This document shows, piece after piece, positions 37,145 through 48,800 of a stretch of DNA of 64,000 nucleotides. Position numbers and translations under genes: made by a program. A model generated the notes under the pieces. That model did not search any database. It saw nothing but the letters and a program-made list of their open reading frames with translations, and was not told the origin of the DNA. Numbering within the stretch: position 1 is the stretch's first letter; the number at the start of each line of letters is the position of its first letter. Source of the stretch: Erythrocercus mccallii (Eukaryota; Chordata; Aves; Passeriformes; Dicruridae); contig VZRG01002954.1 of NCBI GenBank assembly GCA_013397435.1, positions 1-64,000 of the forward strand, written 5' to 3'.

Positions 37145-38868
37145 AGGTGCAGCCCTACTACAGAGACATAGGGCCAAATTCATTTTGTATTTACACTGAA
37201 ACCCAAAGTGTTTCCACTGCATCTTGTAAAATTCTGTACATAAAAGATCTTGTTAGCACACCTGCAATTACAGTATCTTATTGTTTTATCTGATAAAAAG
37301 CTTGCTTCCTAGAAACAAACATAAAAAATTAACTCGGAGAGTAGAGTGTTTTCCTCTACAATTGTATATGGCTTTCAGCATTAGAAATCAGTTTGCATAC
37401 TGTGTTTTTACCTGTGTAGTTCATGATAGATTTTGTCTATGTAAAGAGAACTTCTTTTAAAGCATTGGGGATATTGAACAGTCTGTGGAATAAAAAGGGA
37501 TGTGTTTTCTTCAGTGAAAACATCAGGAAACCAAGCACACTTTCTACCTCTGTTTCAGCTTTTTGAAACATTTATGTTAGAAACCAAACTTTAATTTCTT
37601 GTATTCAGATTGAGTCATAGGGACATAGGTTCTTTGTAATAAACTGGTAGTGTTGGTGTTTCTACTGATCTAGAAATACAGTGTTCTGCTTACCAGTACT
37701 GTTAATGCTGCCTTGTGGAGTAGGGTCAGGCCCACGAGCAGCCGGATGAGATTCAAAGGTGCATCTGTGTTCATCTTTGTTCTTCTCTCTGAAGATCAAG
37801 CTAGATTTCAAGTCTCTGTCCTGCAGTCAGGATTGTTGCCATTTTGTGGGACAAATGCAGCACTTGGAAAACTAAAGCCTCGATCCTGTGAAATACAAGA
37901 GATCCTCACATCCAGTCAACCACAACTAGAAGCTGCAGCTGATAAGCAGCTCCTAAATCAGTATGTAAACATTTTGGTGACTTAGCTACCAGGATTAACT
38001 GATATATGGAAGTAAATGGCCAGCTTTATGGTTTCCATGTTGTGTATTTGGGGTAGAATGCACACTTAAAGAAATGTTCCTGCAAAGTCTGAAATAGGTG
38101 GGAGGTACTTTAGTCCATGGGACAGTGGGACATGGAAGGCACGTGTCATCACTGCCAGTGACAAGATCCTGTTTCTGAAAAACACCTAAATGGTAATGTA
38201 TGCTGTATTTCAGCATTGGACAGACAGGATTAATGTGATTCATTAATCACTAACAGAATGCATTTGGAATTACCAGGTTTGGGGATATCATTGTACTGTT
38301 TTGTTCATTTGGTTTGGGTTTTTTTTTCTTTCAGTAAAAGCAAGCAATGGCTTTAACACCTAAAACAAACCGCAAGTTAGATCCTTGCATCTTGAAGTTA
38401 AGTTTTGAGTAGTGTTGCAAGTGTTGGAAAAGAAAAGGAAAATCAGGTTCTCTAAGACTGTATGTACTTGTACTATTTTGGAAGTACTTAATAGTGCTGA
38501 AGTTAGGACAGCTCCTCTCCTTGATTAAGAAAGTCCATTAGTATAGAGAAGTCATGAATTTAAAGGTATAGCTATATAACATACTTCTTCTTGGACTTTT
38601 TTCATGACTGACATTACAGATCTGTTTTCAGCTTGCAGATAGACTTAGGCCAGCATACACCAGACTGGACACATACTTAAAATGCTGTTCTACAAACCAG
38701 TGATCTGTAACACTGTAAAATACCAACTCCCAACAGTTTATTCAGTTTTATTTTTGTACAGTATTCGTATTCTTTATAAGTTATTTTGCTGTCCTGTTTT
38801 GTAAATCACATGAAATTGTAAAAAAAGGAAAAGAAAAAAAAGTAGGCATAGATGTTTTTGTACATATC

Positions 38869-38876
38869 TGTATATA
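38869..38876 (+). promoter_or_regulatory. Pumilio-type element in KLF9 3' UTR
   Basis: TGTATATA fits the UGUANAUA consensus of PUM proteins and sits 10 nt before the distal AATAAA. It is a motif match only. Confidence 0.4.
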
Positions 38877-38885
38877 TATTGTCCA

Positions 38886-38906
38886 AATAAAGAAAAACAG
38901 AATAAA
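38886..38906 (+). terminator. KLF9: KLF9 poly(A) signals (two AATAAA hexamers)
   Basis: AATAAA occurs at 38886-38891 and again at 38901-38906, at the end of the long AT-rich tail. These are the likely distal cleavage signals. No transcript data are available to me to confirm the cleavage point. Confidence 0.7.
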
Positions 38907-38925
38907 AAGCCCAAAAGTTGTCTTG

Positions 38926-41900
38926 AGTGACTGGAGTCATGCAGCTGTCATGTAAACCAGCCTGAATGACTACAAAAACCCCCCTGCACATTATGAAATC
39001 CATGGTTTGAGCAGTGTGTGAACTAACTTCAAAGATCTTAGTGTTGCCAGTCATCATTTAGCTTGGGTTTTCTCATCTTTTCCAGGATGTTTTCCCAGGC
39101 ATTTCTTCTACTAATACAGGAGGGAGACAGAGACACGACTTGTACTCAGGAAAAAGTGTCCCATCCACCTGCATGCTCGAGCTCCCAAGAAGTCTGTCTC
39201 CCAGTGCTCCATGGCTTTTGAGCTCAGAGTGGGGCTCTCCATCACACTGTGCAGCTATGACTCAGTGAGCAAATGATGCTTCAGCCTGTGCAGCCACACT
39301 GCTTCCTTGAGCTTTCCACGGCTTTGGAGGGTTCACTGGTGTATGGAGATAAAAAGCATCTGCTTAGCCTCAGAAAGAAGGAAAGGCAAGGTACCCTGTG
39401 CCAAAAAGCTCCCTAACATGCACGGTCACTGGCATCAGTTACTGAAAGCAACCACTTGGGCTTGGTGCTATGATGTGACTGCAAGATGAGCCCTGGACCC
39501 AAGGGAACATGTAACCTTCCAGCAATGCAAGCAGGGACACATGGCTTGAAGATTGCCATCTGCAGCTGGAACAAAACTCTTCAGTAGCTTCCAGATTTGA
39601 CTTGATGTGGAGCTGGAGTTTTCTTTTGTTGGATGGCTAAAGAACAGATAAAAAAGCACAATTTTTTCTTTTTTCAGTTTGTCATTGATTTTATGAGTAA
39701 GGGACACAGGATTGTGGCCCTGGCCTCACTCCCTTGCAATCTCATCATAAAAGACTTTCCACAAATTTACCATTCACCTTAAACCTTTTAAGATTTTAGT
39801 GCTGTAATTTGAACAGCTACCAAAATCTGCCTAATGTAGAGAAGGCCTTAGAAGGGTGTTTCCAACCACTGAGATGTAGTATGTTGTACAGAGGGGTCTC
39901 ACCAGGAGTGATATAAATTTTGACTAGGAATGGGTATGTCATGCAAAGACTTGGGTGCACCACAGACACAAACCTGCTGATTCTGAGAGCACAGGTTCGA
40001 CGTGGTTGTAAAGGTTTCCTGTACTTTAATTTTTCCTCTCTGCCAAGGAAAAAATAAAGGAAACATGCCACAAAATGTCCTAAAAGTCTAGTTAAATGCC
40101 TGCAGGGAGGAGCAGAAAGCTGCATACAAGGAAGGTTGGCTTTCTGAATTTGCCTGCTGGGTGACCTGGATAATTTTGATCTCCACAAGAGTCTATAGCA
40201 ATGTTGTTCAGCACTCACTTTTCCAGGGCTAAAAAGTCTGTGAGGTTTCATTTATGCATCAGAGCTCTGTAACAAATTCTTTTTCAATGACTTTTGCTTT
40301 GGAAACAAAACCTCTTTCAGGAAGAGCTCCTCAGACTGCTCAGCCACATCGGAAAAATTTCTTCAGCAGTAAGTTAATGCAAATGCCCAATTGTCAGAAC
40401 ACTGTACTTAATTGAGTACTCTTTATGGGACTCCCTTAAAGCAGAGGAAGCTTTCCCAATGGCAAGAATTTTTCAGCTACCATGCTTTCACTGCCATGCT
40501 CTCCTCAGCTGAGAAATTCTCTGACCCCTGAAACACCTCCTCAAACACTTCCACAGGTATTGTGGAAATCTTCCCACTTCAAAAAGACTGCCATCATTTC
40601 TAATCCTTAATAGACATTTATTTCACACACAGTATTTTTCTGGCTCATCTATGGCTTTTGGGGTGAGCTAAAGTCCCTATTGCTTTCAGCTTTTATTTTT
40701 GAAATTGCTGCAACTGTTGCTGTATTTTTACTGGCTTGTGACCCTCAATTGATAATTGATAAACATCCAATCACTTTACATATCAAACCCCATCAGTCTC
40801 TGTTTCATACTGTCTACTGCTTCTTAGGCCGCATAAGGCCTGTGTGTCTGCACAGTGAAACACAAGGGACCAAGGAAATGGAATGTGTAAACCACAGCAC
40901 AAGGAAAATCACTGAGTACATAAGGGTAGTTCATCATTACAAGATCCAAAACCACCATCTTAGAATTCAGAACACATGGAGAAAGAAACCAAAGAACACA
41001 GAAAATATCAGAGCCCTTCCAACACTGTGCTAAAAAGTCCACAGAAAGGTCTTGGACTTTCTCAATGGCTTTTTCCTTCTCTTCTGGCTAATGGGCAGGG
41101 GCCACAAAAACAGCAAAAGTTTCAGAAGAAACAGATGTAAGGTATATTAGAGCTTTCCACATACAGCAGTGTGAGCTCTTCTGCTGTTAATTACTTTGGT
41201 GGCCTTGAACGGTGTTTCCAAGCATAAAGAACATTTTGAGGGCCTATGAAAAGCCATGCATAACTGCTCTGTCAAAAAATACCAGGGAAAACCACAGTTA
41301 TATTACTAGCCTGTGCAATGCTGGTGGCAAATCACTGCCTCTGCTTTCCTGCATTGCATGAAATAAGCCTTATCTAGAAGCTAAACTACATTCAACTCTT
41401 ACATCTAATTTGCCATGTATCTTAGGGGTATTATTTTTAAACAAATACTTCAAGGGGGACAGCCTTACTGTAAATTTATTTAAATTGAAATAAAGAATTC
41501 TCCCCAGTATAAGCTACTGCAATGATTTTTCATGAACATAACTGATTTCTGACATACGGATGCTTAAGGAATTGAATACACACTGGAACGGTACAACTTT
41601 AAATATATTAGCACAAAGCCAGTATTTTATACAGCAAAGTGTATTTTAACTACCAAAATTCTGACCAGGAAAGTTCTTTGTGAATGGTACAGTTCAGTTC
41701 AGAAGCAAACCTAAAGCAAAATCAGATTCCTCAGCTGCTGGGGCCCACAGAAAACTCTGTTATCTGTGGCTTTTCACCTCAAAAATCCTTTAAGCATTGC
41801 TGCAGGATGACAAAGTGAGGCTGGTACTCTAGGTGGTATCTGAGAAGCCCCTTTGCACTCCTTGGACTGATCATCTGCTTTAGATTTACACTGTTTGCAA

Positions 41901-42523
41901 CTCCTGAGGAAAACGAACAAAACCAACAAACAAGTAAAAAAACCCGCAAAAACCCCCAAACTAACCAACCAACAAAAAACCCACAAAACCCAATCACCAA
42001 AAAAGCCTTTATTGTCCATGCAAAACCTATTACATGACCCAAACAGAGGAAAACCACTGTTAACGGATTGCAGTTAAGGTCAAGCTGCTTCATGTTCACA
42101 GTCTACAGCTTTGGTTATAAACTGGGAAGGGTGAATTAGACATCATTCCCCTTTAAACTACATGTTCCAGATTCACTTTGAACCATCCATGTTACATATG
42201 ACCTGTGCACTCTTCTGCTCTCTGTTCTTTTCCATGGCTCGTTGATATCTTCTGCCACCATCTTCTCAGTTATCACCCCTTCCATCTTGCTTCCTGCAAA
42301 ATCGGCTTTGTCCCATAGTTTCTTATCCCCAAAGAAGTGAAGTCACTCCTTTCCAGCTAACCTGCCATGTTCTCATCACCACGCTTTCTGAAGAGGTCAG
42401 TCTGTGAGCAGGTGACTTGCTCTTCTATGAATATACAAGCCAAGATATTTGCCAAAATCTCACTTAGTTCTGGGTGCAAAAACGGCAGGTGTAACGTCAC
42501 ATTTTGAGACCAACATACATTGA
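38926..42523. other. Convergent intergenic spacer, KLF9 side
   Basis: AT-rich DNA between the KLF9 poly(A) region and the ERVL-like LTR. It has a C/A-rich patch near 41.92-42.0 kb. No gene or named element is seen. Confidence 0.6.
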
Positions 42524-43073
42524 TGTTGTGGGTTAATCCCAGACAGCAGCTCAGGGCCACACAGCCACCCTCCCCACATGGGATAAGTCACAGAATCAGA
42601 ATGGTGAAAGTGAGAAAACTTCTGGGTTGAGATAAGTTTAATTTGGAAAGCAAAGGCTGTGTGCACAAGCAAGGCAAACCAATTAAGTCATCCATTATTT
42701 TCCATCAACAGGCAGGTGTTCAGCTATTCCTCCAGAAAAGCAGGGCTCCACCACACACAGCTGGTTAATTCAGAAGACGTAACTCCAAAAATCCCTCCTT
42801 CTTTCTCTAGCTTTTACTTCTGAGAACAATGTTATACTGCATGACATAGCCTTTTGGTCAGCTGTCCCACCTGTGTCCCCTCTCAGCTTCTTACAGACTT
42901 CTTGTGCTAGTGGGGCAGTGTTAAAAACAGAAAAGGCATTAGTGCAGTGCAAAGCACTGCCTAGCAGTACCAGAAACATCCCTATGTAACCAACAGTGTT
43001 CTGGTCACAAAACCAAAACATAATCCCAGAAAAGATTTCTATGAAGAAAATTATCTCAGTCAAAACCAGTACA
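42524..43073 (-). mobile_element. Solo LTR, avian ERVL-like (- strand)
   Basis: On the - strand it begins TGTACTGGTTTTGACTGAGA and TAATTTTCTTCATAG, contains AAGCAGGG-type LTR sequence, and ends GGGATTAACCCACAACA. That is the layout of a common avian ERVL-type LTR of about 550 bp. A poly(A)-like ATTAAA lies near its 3' end. Flanks show no clear duplication, and no viral genes adjoin. Confidence 0.85.
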
Positions 43074-43957
43074 ACTGTCAAAAAAAACCCCATTGGCCTA
43101 GTGGGGGTAACAGATCAACAGAAGACTGGAGAACTGTGGAATTACTTCCAAGAGTAATTGGGGAGCAGGTTAGTGGAGAAAAGCTGGAGGAATTTGGTGG
43201 AAAGCATAAAGATGGGAATTGGTATCAGAGAATTACACCACTCAGAAAGAGCTGAGCCACATGAGAGGTTGGGAGGTAGTGCTGCTTATCACATCTGCCT
43301 CTACTGTTGCTACTGATCATTACTTTTCCATGCTTTCCCTGCTGGCTTTCCACACTGCCAGAGTCAAGCCTGAAAAGCTTTCAGTGGCTAAAAATATCTT
43401 TCTGCACTTACCTCCCCTCTCCCTACTAGTTCAGCCTTGTCAATGGCTGAAGTTAGCACCAAAGTAAAATGAGGTTATAGCAACTACAAGATCAGCCCCT
43501 GCTACACAAAACTGCCCTTCACGCAAGCTACTGGAACATGCAAAGGACACTGGATCAATGAGCCTCACAGAAGCATGGCTTTGGTCAAGCCTAGTCTGGG
43601 TGCAATAGCATAGAAACAGTCATGTGATTTTCAGATGTTTAGGCAGGTACAGACGAAGAATTTTTCTTGCAGCAGAGGAGGATTTAAGTCCCTTCCATAT
43701 AACCTCTCTCTCACAAATTATAGTGTACTGAATCGTAGTTTTATTCCTAATTAGCAAGGTATGGAGGAAAAAAATGCTTCCAGAACAGAAAGTTTTAGGA
43801 AAAGTAATTTTGGACACTCTTTTAGTGAGTCAAAAGTGAAGAAAGTAATACTGGCTCAGTTATTTACAAAGAAGCTAGAGTGTCAAGGTTTCCCCTCTCC
43901 TGCTTCCCATGATGTAGCTCTTCTATCAGACACCTTCCATCAGATACTGTGCCAATG
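43074..43957. other. Convergent intergenic spacer between two LTRs
   Basis: No viral coding sequence is visible between the two LTR elements, so they are not the two ends of one recognisable provirus. Confidence 0.55.
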
Positions 43958-44260
43958 TGTCCTGGTTTAAAAATGGTACTCCCCAGCTCTTGCCCCCAGC
44001 AAGACTTTCCAAACCAGACATTCTCTTGCTCCATTTTCCCCTCCCCCCACAGTGTGCTGAAGAGGAGAACTGGAGGCAGAAAAGACAAAGATCACGGGCT
44101 GAGAGAGGTAAGAACTATTTACTGCAAAGAGCAATGAGATAATGTATCTATCCAACAGTAGACAGCCAACAGTATCAGCAACAATACTAACAACAGAGGG
44201 TAAAGGAAAAGAAACCATTTACGTCGAGAAACTCCTCAATAGACAATTTTCAAGAATATT
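43958..44260 (-). mobile_element. Endogenous-retrovirus LTR fragment (- strand)
   Basis: The left edge TGTCCTGGTTT is the reverse of an AAACCAGGACA LTR end, the same terminus type as the other LTRs here. GGAGGCAGAAAAGACAAAGA and TCACGGGCTGAGAGAGG match sequence I associate with songbird LTRs. The right edge is approximate. Confidence 0.6.
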
Positions 44261-44390
44261 TTTAAAACCAAGATCTTTCAATACAGTGGACAGACAAGCC
44301 TGTAACCTCAATTATTTCAAAGATACTCTGCTGACCAAATTAACTGTGGATCACAGCCTGAGTTTCCAAACTTTTATATCTTCTGTTCAG

Positions 44391-44467
44391 TATTTGTGTT
44401 GGCTAATTTGTGTTAACTATTTGTTAACTATTAGCTATTTGTGTTAACTAGTATTTGTGTTAACTAT
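44391..44467 (+). repeat. Short minisatellite, unit close to TATTTGTGTTAACTA
   Basis: About five imperfect copies of a 10-16-bp unit containing TTTGTGTTAACTA are arranged in tandem beside the LTR fragment in the intergenic spacer. Confidence 0.8.
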
Positions 44468-45507
44468 TACAAAAATTACTCCAGGAACTCATTTCACAGC
44501 TAGAAATTCCATGACCAATACTCGTCTGCAGTAACAAGAATGCATGGTTCTCTACTGCACTGAAGGCTGTTCTATTTAAAAGAACAATTACAATACGTAC
44601 CCTTTAATACCTAAAACCTTCCAGATTCCAGCTCGTATTTTTTAGTGGGTTATTTTATTTCAAATATATGAGTATCAAAGCCTGACATACCAGTTTCACT
44701 AGCAAAGTTCGTTGCCAGGATGCTGTTAAGAAAAACACCCACTCAAAGCAGACATCGAATTGTTGAATTTTACTTATTTAATAGTTAACTTAATAATCAG
44801 GACTTTATTTTAGGTGTTCAACATTCTGTTGAAACCTGCATTTCCAAATGCTTAACCGTTATGGCCAACGCTCTATTAAAAATTTTTATGGCTTTCTGTT
44901 GAGAAGCAATTGACTGTCTAGAATCACTCCAATGCAGCTGACCCCTTGTAAAATTCTCCAGTCAAATCTGCAGCACTATTTTCTCTATCACTAAAACTGT
45001 ATCAAGTTTTACTCAGAAAAATAAACACACAAGAAGTTATATATTGCTTAGTTTCACTTCTGCTAACTCACTAGCTCATTGTTTCAGAAAGACCTGGAAT
45101 TCCTATTAGTCTCCTTGCTAAGAGAATTGCTAGAAAAACCTTGTCCTTTGAGCACTACAATATGAAATGTTACTATATTTATTTATTAATTCTGAAAGTA
45201 TTTAATCAACAATAATATATTAATAGAATCATATTATTTATATTAATTTCAGGTTTATTTTTACATTAAAAACTTTTTTCTACAGATCATCTGAATTATT
45301 TTTAAAAACTGCAGTTCAATAGGGAAATGGGATAATATCCATATCTGTGGTGAAGTAAAATTATCTATCAGAAGCAAATTCCAATTTTTGGAAAAAAATG
45401 CAACCTCTAAAAAACAACAGTCACAGAATAAATCCAGGATAATATAGAAAAATTAACTGCACTTCTGATGTTGCATCAACTGATAGAATAGAAAAAAAAA
45501 GTTTTTT
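44468..45507. other. Spacer or distal SMC5 3' UTR
   Basis: Very AT-rich DNA with several - strand AATAAA hexamers. It may be untranslated SMC5 tail or intergenic sequence. Confidence 0.5.
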
Positions 45508-45756
45508 TTTATTTAAACCTACTATTGAGAAAAGTAGGTTATTTGGAGAAAGTGACCACTATGAAAGACTTGAACAAGAAAATCATGCATTTCAAATCTG
45601 TCAAACATTTGTGTAAGTTTTAAGAATTAAAGTTCTCAATTATCAATTCTTTGAGGGTTTTCCTCTTTGACAATTACTGAATTCTTGAAAACCAGATGTT
45701 TCAAGAAAGATACATAAAATATTTCTGTAGAACTATGTATCTATAGCTATATATCA
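45508..45756 (-). other. SMC5: Start of SMC5 3' UTR with first candidate poly(A) signal
   Basis: This is AT-rich sequence after the SMC5 stop. The first - strand AATAAA lies at 45508-45513, about 245 nt past the stop, but more candidates follow further left, near 45.25 and 44.8 kb. The true end cannot be fixed from sequence alone. Confidence 0.45.
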
Positions 45757-45894
45757 CTATTCATTCATCCTTGTAAGCCTTCGATGCCGTCTCTTGATGC
45801 GCTTCAAGTTCCATTTGTGCGTCTCCAGCATAAAAGTTCCATTGTAGACAAGCAGCACAGTCACCTTCTCATGGTAAGTGAGATTCTGCAGGAG
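45757..45894 (-). CDS. SMC5: SMC5 terminal coding exon
   Basis: This 138-nt exon with stop TAG (complement of 45757-45759) encodes LLQNLTYHEKVTVLLVYNG and a basic tail ending RRLTRMNE. The acceptor is TTTTTCACCAG. Confidence 0.96.
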   Translation of the reverse strand, partial: LLQNLTYHEKVTVLLVYNGTFMLETHKWNLKRIKRRHRRLTRMNE

Positions 45895-48800
45895 CTGGTG
45901 AAAAACACAGAAATCAAAGTAAAAATAGCTAGATGTTCCCTATTATCTAAAAAAGCTGAATAAGATCTATGAAAAGCCTTAGATCTCAAAAATATCACTA
46001 TACTAGGATTACAGACTGACAAATGAAGTGTATTTGTTCCTAGAAACCCCCTCAAAGGGACTCATTCTTCAGCCAATTTCCATGCACTGCTACTCTTACT
46101 AGAAGAAAATCTTTGTATCTAATCTGTACCATTTTGCTGCCATCGATCTTGTTGCTTTTTTGCTGTATCCAGAGAATGGCTCCACTACTCTGTGGGCACA
46201 GAATAATTTTTTTCCCTTCTTTCCCCAGGGTGGGACAGGAGATAGTAATTGTAACCAAGTAAATCCATGTCTCCCTTAAGGCTTGTACTTCTTTGAGCTA
46301 CGCAATTTCCATTAGTGGAAACTCAGAACAATCAGAATTACTTAGAAGTTGCACTGCTACCTTCTGGAGTAATTCCAGCCCATGTACTGTACTTTTCTGA
46401 AATATAACAACCAAAGCTGGACACTTATGATAATCCAAACCTTGCCAAACACAAGACTGGCACACAAAGATGTCATGCAAACTGTAGATTACAAACAGTG
46501 CTCAGGATGACATTGAACAATTTACCTGCAATTGATGCTCAACTTGTCACTTCCTTCTCCCCAGTCATTTAGGCATTTATGCCTTACACCAGATGCTTTT
46601 GTTTTTCTCACTTAAATACCAAATTTTATGTTTGTCTGTACTGAAATGAATCTTGTTTTCAATAAAAGTTACCTAATCTAAGATTATTTAGAATTCTAAT
46701 CTTGCTTTCCAGCAAAAAAAGGATTAGCTCTCAACATGATTATCTGTATGCTTAATAAACGTAATCTGTTTCACCACAGATTTGTATTAAAAATACTGAT
46801 TTTTAAGCCCACTTCTAAGAACATATTCAGTTCATCTATTATGACAACGAATCACAACTATTCAAAATACAGTATTCCTAATTGACTTTACCGCATATTA
46901 GTTTATATCCCTCCACTCTGCAGCTTGCTTAAAAATACAACCAAAAAAGTTGTCAACATACTGAAAACCAGGGTCACAATTCTTCCTGTATCCACTGGGT
47001 ATACACATGGTACTTGGCTTTGTATGTCAAACTGTCACACTTTCTAGTAGGTGATTACATACTTGCTTTCTAGTAAGTGATGACATGTATCAAAAGCTCA
47101 GGAACTGCAAGTAAGCCATGAACAGCAGAGTCTGGCCTTCTCAGCCTGCCTTTTGCAGCCTTTTAATCATCCTCTAATGCAGCCCACACAAACACACTAA
47201 ATCAACTAAATCTTTACAGGACATGCTCTCTTGACTAAGTTTTCTTGTGACAGGCCATGTCACCTGCTTAAGGGAGGGAAGAGGGAAGGAGGCATAAAGA
47301 GTATCTTCAGTGACCTCTTAACACTGTCTCTTGTTGCTGAATAATGCTGCAATACAGTCCTCGAGTTTCTTCTTACCATGATGTTAAATTTTTTTTGCTT
47401 TTTTAAAGTTCTGAGATTTTTTAAATTCTGCTTTTTTATTTTTATTTTGATCTTTCTAGTTAGCTCTAAAAAACTCACTTTTTCCATGTCTCTATTCCTA
47501 GTAATTTAACAACAAACTCTATTTTTACAACAGACTCTGGACCCTTGACAGAAATTTTCTACAACTCCTTAAATTTGGGAAGCATTAGAGTTAGTTGAGC
47601 TATCTGTCTTTCAACATCCAAATCATTGTGTTCTTTCTCTAAGTAGGAGAGTGCATGGAAAAGCTGATTCAATATGGAGAGGAATCGCAAGAAGACAAAA
47701 GGGAATAGATAACACAGAACGTAGGAGAAGGGAATACAGGTGACCTTGTCCCCAGTGAGTAACAGCTGTGTTAATTACCCAATGCAGCCTCACCCCTGAT
47801 GAGTCACAGATATATCCAATAAGGTTAAGTGTGATAGAAGTGAGTGGATTAGCTGGTGAAGGGATCATGGAAGATCATGAACATGAGGACAATGAAGAAG
47901 GAGGATCCCAGGCAGAGAGAATCACTGCTGTGAGGTCAGCCTGGGTCTGCAGTTACAGCCTGTTGTTGGAACCTGCAGTCATAATCTAGCTAGGTAAAAG
48001 CCTGCAGTCAGAGTCTGCAAACTAGTATATACAGTCAGTTTAGCAGGAAATAACCAGTAGTCAGAAGCTGCAAGGGAAACCTACAGTAGGAGCTTGTTGC
48101 AGCCAGAGTCAGTGAATAGTTGGAGTCAGGATGGCTGAGCTGTACAGAGGAATAAACCAGGACCCTTTTCATGTTGTGATAAACAAGAAGGCTGTATCTC
48201 AGCTCATTTCTACCCTCTAATGAGGGGGCTGCTGCAACACAACAAAGTAATGTGGTCAGGAAATGACCAAACTGCATGGAGGTAAGCATACTGTAAGATC
48301 AGAAGGTAAGAAGGTAAGAAGATCATTACCTTTCATCTCCTGCCAGTAAAATAAATGCTATGAGGTGCCTTTACTCAGACCCTTCAATTGCTATTTACTG
48401 AAGAAACAGGACATACCAGTCAGATTTTCTAAAATACAGTGTACAATGGGATACAGAAGTGATATCTTAATAAAAACCTGCATACTACTGACTATTGTCT
48501 CCCTGTACTATCTATACAATCTCTACTGTTTCAATTTGTCTTGGATCAAGCTGAACATAACATAGCTTCTGTTAATGCCACCCTTTTTATGCCTTTCAAG
48601 CCTTGGCACTGCATTGCTGCATGACTAGTAAGTCAACTACCTTTTTTAAAATTCTGACTGAAAAGTACAATTAAACTGATCCCTCTCAGAGCATAGATAC
48701 CACCTTTTCTGTCTCAGATTAATACAGGAAAACTATTCAAGTAATCAGGTTGGACTCTTCTAGTTCTGATGTCAGCAGCACTAGCCTGCTCCTCCTCCAG

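Larger units (their letters stand above)
35603..38925 (+). other. KLF9: KLF9 3' untranslated region
   Basis: No coding frame is evident after the KLF9 stop. The stretch is AT-rich with many ATTTA and T-runs, which fits a long regulated 3' UTR like the several-kilobase tail known for mammalian KLF9. It contains a perfect 10-bp hairpin at 37120-37144 and a TGTATATA Pumilio-type element at 38869-38876. The end is placed about 20 nt after the AATAAA pair at 38886 and 38901. Shorter isoforms are possible, because other AATAAA hexamers occur near 37.49 and 37.64 kb. Confidence 0.8.

Noticed and set aside
42524..44260. The two spacer LTRs as the ends of one provirus
   Set aside because: They are different sequence types and nothing between them resembles retroviral genes.
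46260..46510. Possible ancient retroelement fragment in the SMC5 last intron
   Set aside because: A frame resembling a worn repeat product is present, but no diagnostic CR1 or LTR sequence could be seen.
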